From Phenylobacterium sp. (GTDB lineage Bacteria > Pseudomonadota > Alphaproteobacteria > Caulobacterales > Caulobacteraceae): a stretch of 7,458 nt of DNA. The DNA lies in assembly GCA_028290925.1 (NCBI GenBank), contig JAQGIX010000264.1, positions 1 through 7,458 of the forward strand, read 5' to 3'. Below, piece by piece: positions 1 to 5,810 of this stretch. Below the pieces are notes generated by a model. The model searched no databases. It worked only from the letters and a program-made list of their open reading frames with translations, and was not told the origin of the DNA. Each line of letters opens with the position of its first letter. The stretch's first letter is position 1. A program made the translations under genes and the position numbers.

Positions 1-2
1 AG

Positions 3-785
3 GTGGCCGGCGAGATGCCGTCCTTCGTCATCGCCGAGCTGATGGGCCTGCCGCTCGACGACGGCCGCGAGCTCTACAAGCTCACCGAGACCATCCACAC
101 CGCGCCCGAGGCCTTGCCCCCCGGAGCGGGCGGCCAGGCCGTCGCCAAGATGTTCGAGTACGCCACAGGCGTCATCGCCGAGAAGCGCGCCCGGCCCGCC
201 GACGATCTCGCCTCCAAGCTGCTGGCCGCCGAGGTCGACGGCCGCCGCCTCGACGACATGGAGTTCCTGCTGTTCTTCCTGCTGCTGGTCGACGCCGGCG
301 GCGACACCACCCGCAACCTGCTCTCCGGCGGCCTGCTGGCGCTGATGGAGAACCCCGAGCACTTCGACTGGCTGCGCGAGGATCTCCCGGCCCGCCTGCC
401 CGCCGCGCGCGAGGAGCTGCTGCGCTGGACCAGCCCGGTGATCTACATGCGCCGCACGGCCAGGCGCGACGCCGTGCTCGGCGGCAAGCAGATCCGCGAG
501 GGCGACAAGGTCGTCATGTACTTCGGCTCGGCCAACCGCGACCCGGAGAAGTTCGACCTCCCCGAGGCCCTGGCGCTCGGCCGCCCGGTCAACGAGCACA
601 TCGCCTTCGGGACCGGGCCGCACGGCTGCCTTGGCCAGCACCTCGCCCGCATCGAGATCGACGCCATGCTCACCGAGGTGCTCACCCGCATGACCGGCTT
701 CGAACTCGCCGCCGACCCCGAATGGCTCCCCTCCAACTTCATCAGCGGGCCGAAGGCGATGCCGGTGCGGTTCCGGAGGATTTGA
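3..785 (+). CDS. Cytochrome P450, C-terminal part (5' end outside window)
   Basis: Haem-thiolate monooxygenase, expected to be a soluble bacterial class I enzyme that takes electrons from a ferredoxin and its reductase. The visible 260 residues are the C-terminal two thirds of a roughly 400-residue family. Seen in order, numbering from position 3: the I-helix oxygen-activation motif AGGDTT (98-103), the K-helix ExxR (E138-R141), and the haem-binding loop FGTGPHGCLG (202-211), in which Cys209 is the axial iron ligand. The frame is open to the window edge and a full P450 needs about 140 more N-terminal residues, so the GTG at position 3 is probably internal and not the true start. The stretch after the K-helix (TSPVIYMRRTA, then GDKVVMYFGSANRDP) resembles P450s acting on steroids, terpenoids or other lipids, but substrate and CYP family cannot be fixed. 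No redox partner gene is in view. The stop codon overlaps the first bases of the repeat that follows. Confidence 0.93.
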   Translation: MAGEMPSFVIAELMGLPLDDGRELYKLTETIHTAPEALPPGAGGQAVAKMFEYATGVIAEKRARPADDLASKLLAAEVDGRRLDDMEFLLFFLLLVDAGGDTTRNLLSGGLLALMENPEHFDWLREDLPARLPAAREELLRWTSPVIYMRRTARRDAVLGGKQIREGDKVVMYFGSANRDPEKFDLPEALALGRPVNEHIAFGTGPHGCLGQHLARIEIDAMLTEVLTRMTGFELAADPEWLPSNFISGPKAMPVRFRRI

Positions 786-996
786 ACCACGGAACACACG
801 GAACACACGGAAAGAAGAGAACCACGGATTTCACGGATGGTCGTGCAAGCTGCGCCGCAGGCGCGGTCATCCATCCGCGCTGCAGGGCGACATCGCTCGC
901 TGACGCTCGCCGGGGCACATCCGTGAAATCCGCGGCCAAAAAGAAAGGGCGGCCCTTCGGCCGCCCCTTCCGTGTGTTCCGTGAGTTCCGTGGTTC
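784..996. repeat. Nested inverted-repeat element between convergent genes
   Basis: The outer arms, 784-812 and 968-996, are inverted copies matching at 28 of 29 positions. Inside them a second pair, 822-839 and 918-935, matches at 17 of 18 (core GGATTTCACGGATG). The outer arm is made of 9-base units, CACGGAACA at 788-796 and 797-805 and a partial third unit from 806. In one frame these read His-Gly-Thr, which explains spurious small ORFs here. The 12-mer AGAGAACCACGG occurs at 816-827 and, inverted, at 988-999. The core has local hairpins, for example GCGCGG 861-866 with CCGCGC 875-880. The two sides are unequal: the inner and outer arms are 9 bases apart on the left but 32 on the right, where a terminator hairpin sits. 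No transposase or ORF of note is present. It is probably a dispersed palindromic (REP- or MITE-like) intergenic repeat; an arm copy recurs at 7366. Confidence 0.8.
938..966 (-). terminator. Intrinsic terminator of the M3 peptidase gene
   Basis: Read on the minus strand, an 8-bp perfect GC stem (GGGCGGCC with GGCCGCCC) closes a GAAG loop and is followed directly by TTTCTTTTT (938-946). It starts 43 bases past the peptidase stop codon, which is the right strand and distance. On the plus strand the hairpin is followed only by CTTCC, so it should be weak for the P450 transcript. It lies inside the right half of the inverted-repeat element. Confidence 0.85.
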
Positions 997-1009
997 TCTT
1001 TACTGAGCC

Positions 1010-3172
1010 CTACTCGTCCCCGGCCAGGCCGCGGTGCTTCAGCATGGGGCCGATGTCCGGGTCCTTGCCGTAGAAGGCGCGGAACATCGGGCCGTACTCC
1101 TCGGTGTGGCCCTTCGACAGGATCAGGTCGCGGAACCGCTGGCCGTTGGCCCGCGTCAGCCCGCCGTGGTCGGTGAACCAGGCGAAGCTGTCGTCGGCCA
1201 GCATCTGGGTCCACGGATAGGCGTAGTAGCCGGCCGCGTAGCCATTGCTCCAGATGTGCAGGAAGTAGCTCGACCGGTAGCGCGGCGGCACGTTGGGATA
1301 GTCCACCCCGCCGGCCTTCAGGGCCTTCACCTCGAAGGCGTCCACGTCCTGCTTCGGCGCATCGGTCCCCAGCATGTGCCACTGCATGTCCATCTCGGCC
1401 GCGGCGATCAGCTCACCCATGGTGTAGCCCTGGTTGAAGGTGCGGGCCTTCTTGATCTTGGCGACCAGCGCCGGCGGGATCGTCTGGCCGGTCTTGTAGT
1501 GCACCGCGTAGTGGTTGAGCACCTTCGGATCGAGCGCCCAGTTCTCGTTGAACTGCGAGGGGAACTCCACGAAGTCGCGCGCCACATTGGTCCCCGACAG
1601 CGTCGGGTATTTCTGGTTCGCGAACAGGCCGTGCAGCCCGTGGCCGAACTCGTGGAACATGGTGGTGACGTCGTCGAAGCTGATCAGCGCCGGCTGGCCG
1701 GGCGCAGGCTTGGTGAAGTTGGCGACGTTGAAGATCACCGGCTTGGTGCCTAGCAGTTTCGACTGCCCGACCAGGTTGCTCATCCAGGCGCCGCCCGACT
1801 TGTTGTCGCGCTTGAAGTAGTCGAAGTAGGCTAGGCCCAGGACCGAGCCGTCCTTGTCGTGCACCTCGAAGACCTTCATGTCCGGGCTCCAGGTCGGGAT
1901 GTCCGTCCGGGGCTTGAAGGTGATCCCGTAGAGCTGGCCCGCGGCGTAGAACAGGCCGTCGGTCAGCACCTTATCCAGCAGGAAGTAGGGCTTCAGCTCC
2001 TCGTCGTTGAGGTCGTACTTGGCCTTGCGCACCCGCTCGGAATAGCGCTCCCAATCCCAAGGCTTCAGCTGGAAGTGCTCGCCGCCGGCCTCGATGGCCT
2101 TCTGGATGTCGGCGGCCTCGCGGCCCGCCCGCGCGCCGGCCGCCGGCGCCAGCTGGCCGATGAACGACTGCACGGCCTCCGGCGTCTTGGCCATCTGGTT
2201 CTCGAGCACGTAGCCGGCGTAGTTGGGGTAGCCGAACAGCTTGGCCTTCTCGGCGCGCAGCTTGGCCTCCGTGGCGACCAGTTCGCGGGTGTCGTTGGCG
2301 TCGCCCTTCTCGGCCCGCGTCCAGCTGTGGTTGAACACCTCCTCGCGCACGCTGCGGTCGGAGAGGTCCTGCAGCACCGGCTGCTGCGTGGTGTTCTGCA
2401 GCGGCAGCACCCACTTGCCCTCCAGGCCCCGCGCCTTGGCCGCCTGGACCGCCGCGGCGATCTGCTGGTCGGAGAGGCCCGCGAGCTTGGTCTTGTCGTC
2501 GGTGACATAGGCGCCGGCCTTGGCGGCGGCGACCAGCTTCTGCTGGAAGCTGGTGGCCAGGCTCGACAGCTGCTCGTTGATCGCCTTCAGCCGCGTCTGG
2601 TCGGCGGGCGCGAGCTTGGCGCCGGAGTGGACGAACTGGTCGTAGGTCACCTTCAGGAGTTGCTGCGCCTCGGGGTCCTTCAACGCCGCGTGGTGGTCGT
2701 AGACCGCCTGCACCCGGGCGAACAGCTTGGGGTTCAGGAAGATCGCGTCGTGGTGCGCCGCGAGCTTCGGCGAGGTCTCGGTGTCGATCTTGTCGAGGGT
2801 GTCGTTGGTGTTGGCGCCGGTCAGCGCCGAGAACACGCTCAGCACCCGGTCCAGCATCTGGCCGGAGCGCTCCATGGCCACGATGGTGTTGTCGAAGGTG
2901 GCCGGCGCCGGATTGTTGGCGATCTTCTCGATCTCCGCCCGCTGCTGCGCCATGGCCGCGTAGATCGCCGGCGCGAAGTCGCTGTCCTTGATCTTGTCGA
3001 ACTGCGGGGCGTGCAGGAACAGCGGGCTCGGCTTGGCGAACACCGAGCCGGCCGCCCCGGCGCCCGCGGGCCCTGCGGGTTTCTTGGCGGCCTTGGCCGG
3101 CGCGGCCTGCGCCGCGGCGACGGCGAGCGCGCAGACAGCGGCTCCCAGAAGAAGCGATCGGATCAGGAGCAT
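1010..3172 (-). CDS. dcp: Exported M3-family zinc metallopeptidase, peptidyl-dipeptidase Dcp type
   Basis: 720-residue zinc peptidase that should cleave dipeptides from the C-termini of peptides. The zinc site is visible: HEFGH at 507-511 gives two His ligands and catalytic Glu508, and E536 in FVEFPSQF is the third ligand. Downstream, YFLHIWSNGYAAGYY (636-650) matches the His/Tyr substrate-binding segment of the M3 family. FVEFPSQFNENW and the YAAGYYAYPW ending favour Dcp over oligopeptidase A. The N-terminus looks like a Sec signal peptide: Arg5, a hydrophobic core to about residue 20, and an Ala-x-Ala site near 21-23 (AQA). An Ala/Pro/Gly/Lys-rich linker follows to about residue 45. The protein is therefore probably periplasmic or a surface-associated scavenger of peptides. 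The ATG start is supported by AAGGA 7 bases upstream and by the signal peptide. The length fits the family, and no frameshift or missing catalytic residue is seen. It appears to be a single-gene transcript with its own terminator. Confidence 0.9.
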   Translation of the reverse strand: MLLIRSLLLGAAVCALAVAAAQAAPAKAAKKPAGPAGAGAAGSVFAKPSPLFLHAPQFDKIKDSDFAPAIYAAMAQQRAEIEKIANNPAPATFDNTIVAMERSGQMLDRVLSVFSALTGANTNDTLDKIDTETSPKLAAHHDAIFLNPKLFARVQAVYDHHAALKDPEAQQLLKVTYDQFVHSGAKLAPADQTRLKAINEQLSSLATSFQQKLVAAAKAGAYVTDDKTKLAGLSDQQIAAAVQAAKARGLEGKWVLPLQNTTQQPVLQDLSDRSVREEVFNHSWTRAEKGDANDTRELVATEAKLRAEKAKLFGYPNYAGYVLENQMAKTPEAVQSFIGQLAPAAGARAGREAADIQKAIEAGGEHFQLKPWDWERYSERVRKAKYDLNDEELKPYFLLDKVLTDGLFYAAGQLYGITFKPRTDIPTWSPDMKVFEVHDKDGSVLGLAYFDYFKRDNKSGGAWMSNLVGQSKLLGTKPVIFNVANFTKPAPGQPALISFDDVTTMFHEFGHGLHGLFANQKYPTLSGTNVARDFVEFPSQFNENWALDPKVLNHYAVHYKTGQTIPPALVAKIKKARTFNQGYTMGELIAAAEMDMQWHMLGTDAPKQDVDAFEVKALKAGGVDYPNVPPRYRSSYFLHIWSNGYAAGYYAYPWTQMLADDSFAWFTDHGGLTRANGQRFRDLILSKGHTEEYGPMFRAFYGKDPDIGPMLKHRGLAGDE

Positions 3173-3177
3173 GGGTG

Positions 3178-3184
3178 TTTCCTT
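3178..3184 (-). promoter_or_regulatory. Ribosome binding site of the M3 peptidase gene
   Basis: The minus strand reads AAGGAAA, with AAGGA (3180-3184) ending 7 bases before the ATG at 3172. This good match and spacing support that start codon and hence the predicted signal peptide. Confidence 0.7.
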
Positions 3185-3440
3185 GGGGTTGGGCGCCTGG
3201 CCGGCGCGCCTGTCATGGAATTGTGTTTACCGCTACAGCATGCCCCGCCCCTGACAAGTGACAAGCCTGCAAGATTTCGCCCGCGCGCCTCCCGCCCGAG
3301 CAAGATTCTCCCGATCCTGCGGTTCCGTCGAAATTATGCCCGCCAATGCCGGAACGACGCTTGCCGAACAGCGTTCATTGGGCACGCCGGCCTGGACACG
3401 ACGCCCCCCCACGAACCCTGCCTCGCCGGCGCTTCCTCCA

Positions 3441-3467
3441 GCCCCCGATCCCCCAAGGGTCGGGGGC
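3441..3467. other. Strong GC hairpin in the intergenic region
   Basis: GCCCCCGA (3441-3448) pairs perfectly with TCGGGGGC (3460-3467). The stem extends inward through a T-G wobble and two C-G pairs to a 5-base loop, giving 11 pairs. Neither strand has a clear T-run after it, so it is not a standard intrinsic terminator. It could end a small transcript, be a processing site, or serve as a protein-binding palindrome. Confidence 0.45.
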
Positions 3468-3513
3468 TTCCCCATGTGGGCTGCACGGGGATGGGCCGGA
3501 TGCGTCCTCAGGC

Positions 3514-3542
3514 TTTACCATCGCCCGCCCGAGCGCCTAAAG
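3514..3542 (+). promoter_or_regulatory. Candidate promoter of the GST gene
   Basis: TTTACC (3514-3519) and CTAAAG (3537-3542) are separated by 17 bases. The first matches the -35 consensus TTGACA at four of six positions; the -10 match is poor. A start near 3549 would give a short leader of about 20 bases before the ATG at 3568. The spacing and position are good, but in such GC-rich DNA the boxes are only suggestive. Confidence 0.3.
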
Positions 3543-3555
3543 CGATGACCCCAAC

Positions 3556-3561
3556 AGGAGG
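3556..3561 (+). promoter_or_regulatory. Ribosome binding site of the GST gene
   Basis: A consensus AGGAGG lies 6 bases before the ATG at 3568. It fixes the start codon and suggests efficient translation. Confidence 0.8.
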
Positions 3562-3567
3562 CCCGCC

Positions 3568-4188
3568 ATGGAACTCGTCGTCGGAACCAAGAAGTGGTCG
3601 AGCTGGTCGCTGCGCCCCTGGCTGGTGCTGAAGCGCTCGGGCATCGCCTTCACCGAAACCGTGGTCGAGCTGCGCCGCGACGTCGCGACGTCGGAGGCCA
3701 TCCGCCTCCACTCCCCCTCGGGCCTGGTCCCGTCGCTGAAGGACGGCGAGCTCACCGTCTGGGACAGCCTCGCCATCTGCGAATATATCGCCGAGCGGCA
3801 GCCCGGGCTCTGGCCCAAGGATCCCGCCGCCCGCGCCCAGGCGCGGTCCGCCGCCGCCGAGATGCACTCCGGCTTCCACTCCCTGCGCGGCGAATGCCCC
3901 ATGGACCTCACCGCCACGCCCCGCGTCGTCGAGCTGTCGGAGGCCACCCACAAGGATCTCCGCCGCATCGCCGCCCTGTGGAACGAGCTCCTGCGCCGCC
4001 ACGGCGGCCCGTGGCTGGGCGGCGGCGAGTGGTCGATCGCCGACGCCTTCTTCACGCCGGTCGCCACGCGCCTGCGCACCTACGGCGTGCTGCTCTCCGA
4101 CTTCGGCGATTCCGGCCCGGCCGGCGCCTACGCCGAGCGCCTCCTGGAGACCCCGGAGTTCAAGGCGTGGGAAGCCGCCGCCCAATGA
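3568..4188 (+). CDS. Glutathione S-transferase family protein
   Basis: 206-residue cytosolic protein with the two-domain GST layout. The N-terminal thioredoxin-like domain opens with a beta strand and then KKWSSWSLRPW (8-18), where the Ser cluster at 11-14 occupies the place of the glutathione-activating residue. The cis-proline loop is VPSL (54-57), and D66-S67 is the usual gamma-glutamyl contact. The all-helical C-terminal domain contains MHSGFHSLR (99-107), followed by PMDL, and the N-capping segment SIADAFF (156-162) with Asp159. The length is typical. The family conjugates or reduces small electrophiles with glutathione; the actual substrate is unknown, and a maleylacetoacetate isomerase-like or disulfide-reductase activity is also possible. 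The start is set by a consensus RBS. The next gene begins only 10 bases after the stop codon, so the two are probably co-transcribed. Confidence 0.88.
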   Translation: MELVVGTKKWSSWSLRPWLVLKRSGIAFTETVVELRRDVATSEAIRLHSPSGLVPSLKDGELTVWDSLAICEYIAERQPGLWPKDPAARAQARSAAAEMHSGFHSLRGECPMDLTATPRVVELSEATHKDLRRIAALWNELLRRHGGPWLGGGEWSIADAFFTPVATRLRTYGVLLSDFGDSGPAGAYAERLLETPEFKAWEAAAQ

Positions 4189-4198
4189 GCCGCTGCCG

Positions 4199-4735
4199 AT
4201 GACGCGCCTGGCCGTCCTGCTGCGCGCCGTCAACGTCGGCGGGACCGGCAAGCTGCCCATGGCCGACCTCAAGGCCGCCCTCGCCGGCCTCGGCTATGAC
4301 GATCCCAAGACCCTGGGGGCCGCCGGCTCGGCGGTGATCGCAACGATCGCCAAGCCCGCCGCCGTCGAGACCGCCATCGAAGCCGCGCTCAGGTCGCGCT
4401 TCGGCCTGGCCACCGAGGTCTTCGTCCGCACCCACGCCCAGCTCGCCGCCACCCTCAAGGCCGGCGCCTTCCCGGCGATGGCCAAGGAGGACCCCAGCCA
4501 CCTGCTGGTCCTGTTCCTGAAGGGCGAGCCCACCGCGGCCGGCGTCGCGGCGCTGCGCGGGAAGATCGTCGGCCCGGAGGAGGTGGAAGCCGGTCCCGGC
4601 TGCCTCTACCTCGCCTATGGCGCCGGGATGGGGACCTCGAAGCTCACCGGCCAGATCATCGAGCGGGCCATCGGCCTGCGCGGCACCGGCCGCAACTGGA
4701 ACACCGTCGGCAAGCTGGCCGAGCTGACGGCCTAG
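4199..4735 (+). CDS. DUF1697 domain protein
   Basis: 178 residues covering a whole DUF1697 domain, a small cytosolic family of unknown function. The N-terminus LAVLLRAVNVGGTGKLPMADL (4-24) matches the family opening, usually LLRGINVGG followed by a lysine and PM-x-x-L. The C-terminus shows the conserved RNWNTVGKLAEL (165-176). The middle segment that in most members reads like QSGNVV is replaced by GAAGSAVI (40-47), so this copy is divergent at a signature position. The ATG at 4199 has no clear Shine-Dalgarno sequence and sits 10 bases after the GST stop codon, which suggests coupled translation. The ATG overlapping the GST stop codon (4185) is out of frame and ends after five codons. The function is unknown; the GST neighbour does not define it. 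Confidence 0.85.
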   Translation: MTRLAVLLRAVNVGGTGKLPMADLKAALAGLGYDDPKTLGAAGSAVIATIAKPAAVETAIEAALRSRFGLATEVFVRTHAQLAATLKAGAFPAMAKEDPSHLLVLFLKGEPTAAGVAALRGKIVGPEEVEAGPGCLYLAYGAGMGTSKLTGQIIERAIGLRGTGRNWNTVGKLAELTA

Positions 4736-4745
4736 GCCGCCAAGC

Positions 4746-4753
4746 TTAACCAT
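4746..4753 (+). promoter_or_regulatory. CtrA-like half-site TTAACCAT
   Basis: TTAACCAT is the 8-base motif described for genes under the alphaproteobacterial cell-cycle regulator CtrA. It lies 36 bases before the regulator start codon, in the 54-base gap after DUF1697. AT-rich 8-mers are rare in this DNA, which makes chance less likely, but there is only one half-site and no TTAA partner at the 7-base spacing. Confidence 0.35.
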
Positions 4754-4789
4754 TGCCCCGGTTCGCGTTCCAGGCGAGTTTCCCGTTCC

Positions 4790-5740
4790 ATGGGCGACCC
4801 ACATCCTTCGCTGGCGCCACCGGCCGAATTCTACCCCCAATGGCGGATCGCGCGGGCGTCTCTGGCCTTCCTCCTCGACGTCTTCGCCAACGGCCGCGAC
4901 GGCGGCGACATCATGGGTCCGCTGATCCTGTCGGTGATCGTCGAGGCCAACGTCGCCCCGATCAACCAGGACCCGGAGCTGTCGCGCCGCTACGCCACTC
5001 TCGATTCCCCGCCGCCGGACGATCTGCGCCGGCCGGTCTCGATCAACGCCGTGGCCGCCTCCCTGCGCCTGCCCTACGAGACGGTGCGCCGCCGCATCGC
5101 CAAGATGGCCGACGACGGCGTCGTGGTGGTCACCCCGCGCGGCGTCTATGTGCCGACCCTGGCGGTCGATGATCCCTTCCGGCTGGCGATGGCCACCTAC
5201 CGCTACGAGCGGCTGAAGGCCTTCTATCTCGAGCTTAAGGCCCTGCGCGCCCTGGACGACGTCCCCGTGCGGCCGCCCGACGCGCCGACCTACCCCGCCC
5301 CGCCGATCCGCGCCGGCGTCCGGCTGATCTCGGAATACACCCTGCGGGTGATCGACCAGATCATGCGCCGGCTGGGCGATCCGCTGACCGGCCTGATCCT
5401 GCTGGAGATGGCGCGCGCCAACGCCGAGCACCTGCCGAGCGGGACGACCCGGGCCGACCGGCCGATGCCCGACGCCCTGCGCAAGCCGATCCCCGTGCTG
5501 GCGCTCAGCCGGCGGCTCGGCCTGCCGCCGGAGACCACCCGCCGCCACGTGCGCCGCCTGGAGGCGGAAGGCTTCTGCCGCCGGGTGCGCGGCGGCCGGC
5601 TCGCCGCCCTGGAACAGCTCGGCCAGCGCGGGGACGGCGCCCACGGCCTCGACGAGAACCTGCACAACGTCCAGCGCCTGTTCGCCAAGGCCGCCGCCCT
5701 GGGCGTCGTCGCCTACTGGGAAGACGAGGCGCGCGGCTAG
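4790..5740 (+). CDS. Internally duplicated two-HTH transcriptional regulator
   Basis: 316-residue protein, probably a cytosolic DNA-binding regulator; I do not recognise a named family. It contains two winged-helix-like HTH units. The first, about 81-122, has VAASLRLPYETVRRRIAKM and a wing ending RGVYVP. The second, about 231-273, has LSRRLGLPPETTRRHVRRL and RGGRLAAL. The likeness extends upstream: DIMGPLILSVIVEANV (40-55) aligns with DPLTGLILLEMARANA (197-212). The chain is therefore two tandem copies, roughly 20-150 and 173-305, each a helical segment followed by an HTH. Such a protein could bind DNA as a pseudo-dimer. No ligand-binding or receiver domain is seen. The ATG at 4790 has no strong Shine-Dalgarno sequence; the start is chosen because it is the first in-frame ATG and precedes the whole first repeat. 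A CtrA-like half-site lies upstream, and the MFS gene follows 70 bases downstream and is a possible target. Confidence 0.7.
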   Translation: MGDPHPSLAPPAEFYPQWRIARASLAFLLDVFANGRDGGDIMGPLILSVIVEANVAPINQDPELSRRYATLDSPPPDDLRRPVSINAVAASLRLPYETVRRRIAKMADDGVVVVTPRGVYVPTLAVDDPFRLAMATYRYERLKAFYLELKALRALDDVPVRPPDAPTYPAPPIRAGVRLISEYTLRVIDQIMRRLGDPLTGLILLEMARANAEHLPSGTTRADRPMPDALRKPIPVLALSRRLGLPPETTRRHVRRLEAEGFCRRVRGGRLAALEQLGQRGDGAHGLDENLHNVQRLFAKAAALGVVAYWEDEARG

Positions 5741-5745
5741 AGAGA

Positions 5746-5802
5746 GGTTCCCCCTCTGCGCAAGCCCGGCTAACGTCCTGCGCAAATCAAGTGGGGGAAG
5801 CC
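5746..5802 (+). promoter_or_regulatory. Structured leader that can pair the MFS gene's Shine-Dalgarno
   Basis: GGTTCCCCC (5746-5754) can pair with GGGGGAAGCC (5793-5802), giving nine pairs with one bulged G. The second strand contains the only purine-rich candidate Shine-Dalgarno of the MFS gene (5793-5800, ending 10 bases before the ATG). Inside this stem, two copies of TGCGCAA (5757-5763 and 5779-5785) lie 22 bases apart. Their self-complementary core TGCGCA lets the two copies pair as an inner stem with a 16-base loop. The same two copies could instead be a DNA operator, since 22 bases is about two helical turns. There is no T-run, so it is not an intrinsic terminator. Confidence 0.4.
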
Positions 5803-5810
5803 TTCCAGCG

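Larger units (their letters stand above)
3173..3567. other. 395-base intergenic region between divergent genes
   Basis: This gap must hold the promoters of the leftward peptidase gene and the rightward GST gene. No ORF within it has convincing composition or recognisable similarity. Visible contents are the peptidase RBS (3178-3184), a direct repeat TTGTCA-C-TTGTCA on the minus strand (3252-3264), a strong GC hairpin (3441-3467), and a candidate sigma-70-type promoter (3514-3542) with an RBS (3556-3561) for the GST gene. A weaker possible fold pairs CCAATG 3343-3348 with CATTGG 3376-3381, and ACGCT 3357-3361 with AGCGT 3370-3374. A small RNA is possible but cannot be shown. Confidence 0.6.

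Noticed and set aside
3..5. GTG at position 3 as the true start of the P450 gene
   Set aside because: The frame is open to the window edge and the encoded part lacks the N-terminal third of a P450, so the start must lie upstream.
722..1006. Small ORFs on both strands with HGTHG or PCVPCVPW stretches
   Set aside because: These are translations of the 9-base repeat units. There is no RBS or domain, and such ORFs are a common annotation error.
3230..3264. Possible promoter of the peptidase gene (TTGTCA at 3252-3257 with TAGCGG at 3230-3235, minus strand)
   Set aside because: The -35 box is good and the spacing is 16, but the -10 box matches only two of six positions. It is too weak to list as a promoter.
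3322..3355. Weak inverted repeat GTTCCG / CGGAAC, with a translation like the dispersed 'VPALAGI' repeat seen in many proteobacteria
   Set aside because: There are only six paired bases and no second full arm. It is at most a decayed remnant, and chance cannot be excluded.
3233..3548. Short overlapping ORFs in the 395-base gap
   Set aside because: They are Pro/Arg/Ala-rich, mutually overlapping on both strands, without RBS or recognisable motifs.
1859..3631. Long plus-strand ORF (590 codons) opposite the M3 peptidase gene
   Set aside because: Its translation is Leu/Arg/Gly/Val-rich with no domain, as expected for the shadow frame of a GC-rich gene. The minus-strand frame has a signal peptide, a zinc site and family motifs.
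4160..5785. Long minus-strand ORF (541 codons) across DUF1697 and the regulator
   Set aside because: It is low-complexity Gly/Ala/Arg/Gln-rich sequence spanning two genes with recognisable domains on the other strand. It is a composition artefact.
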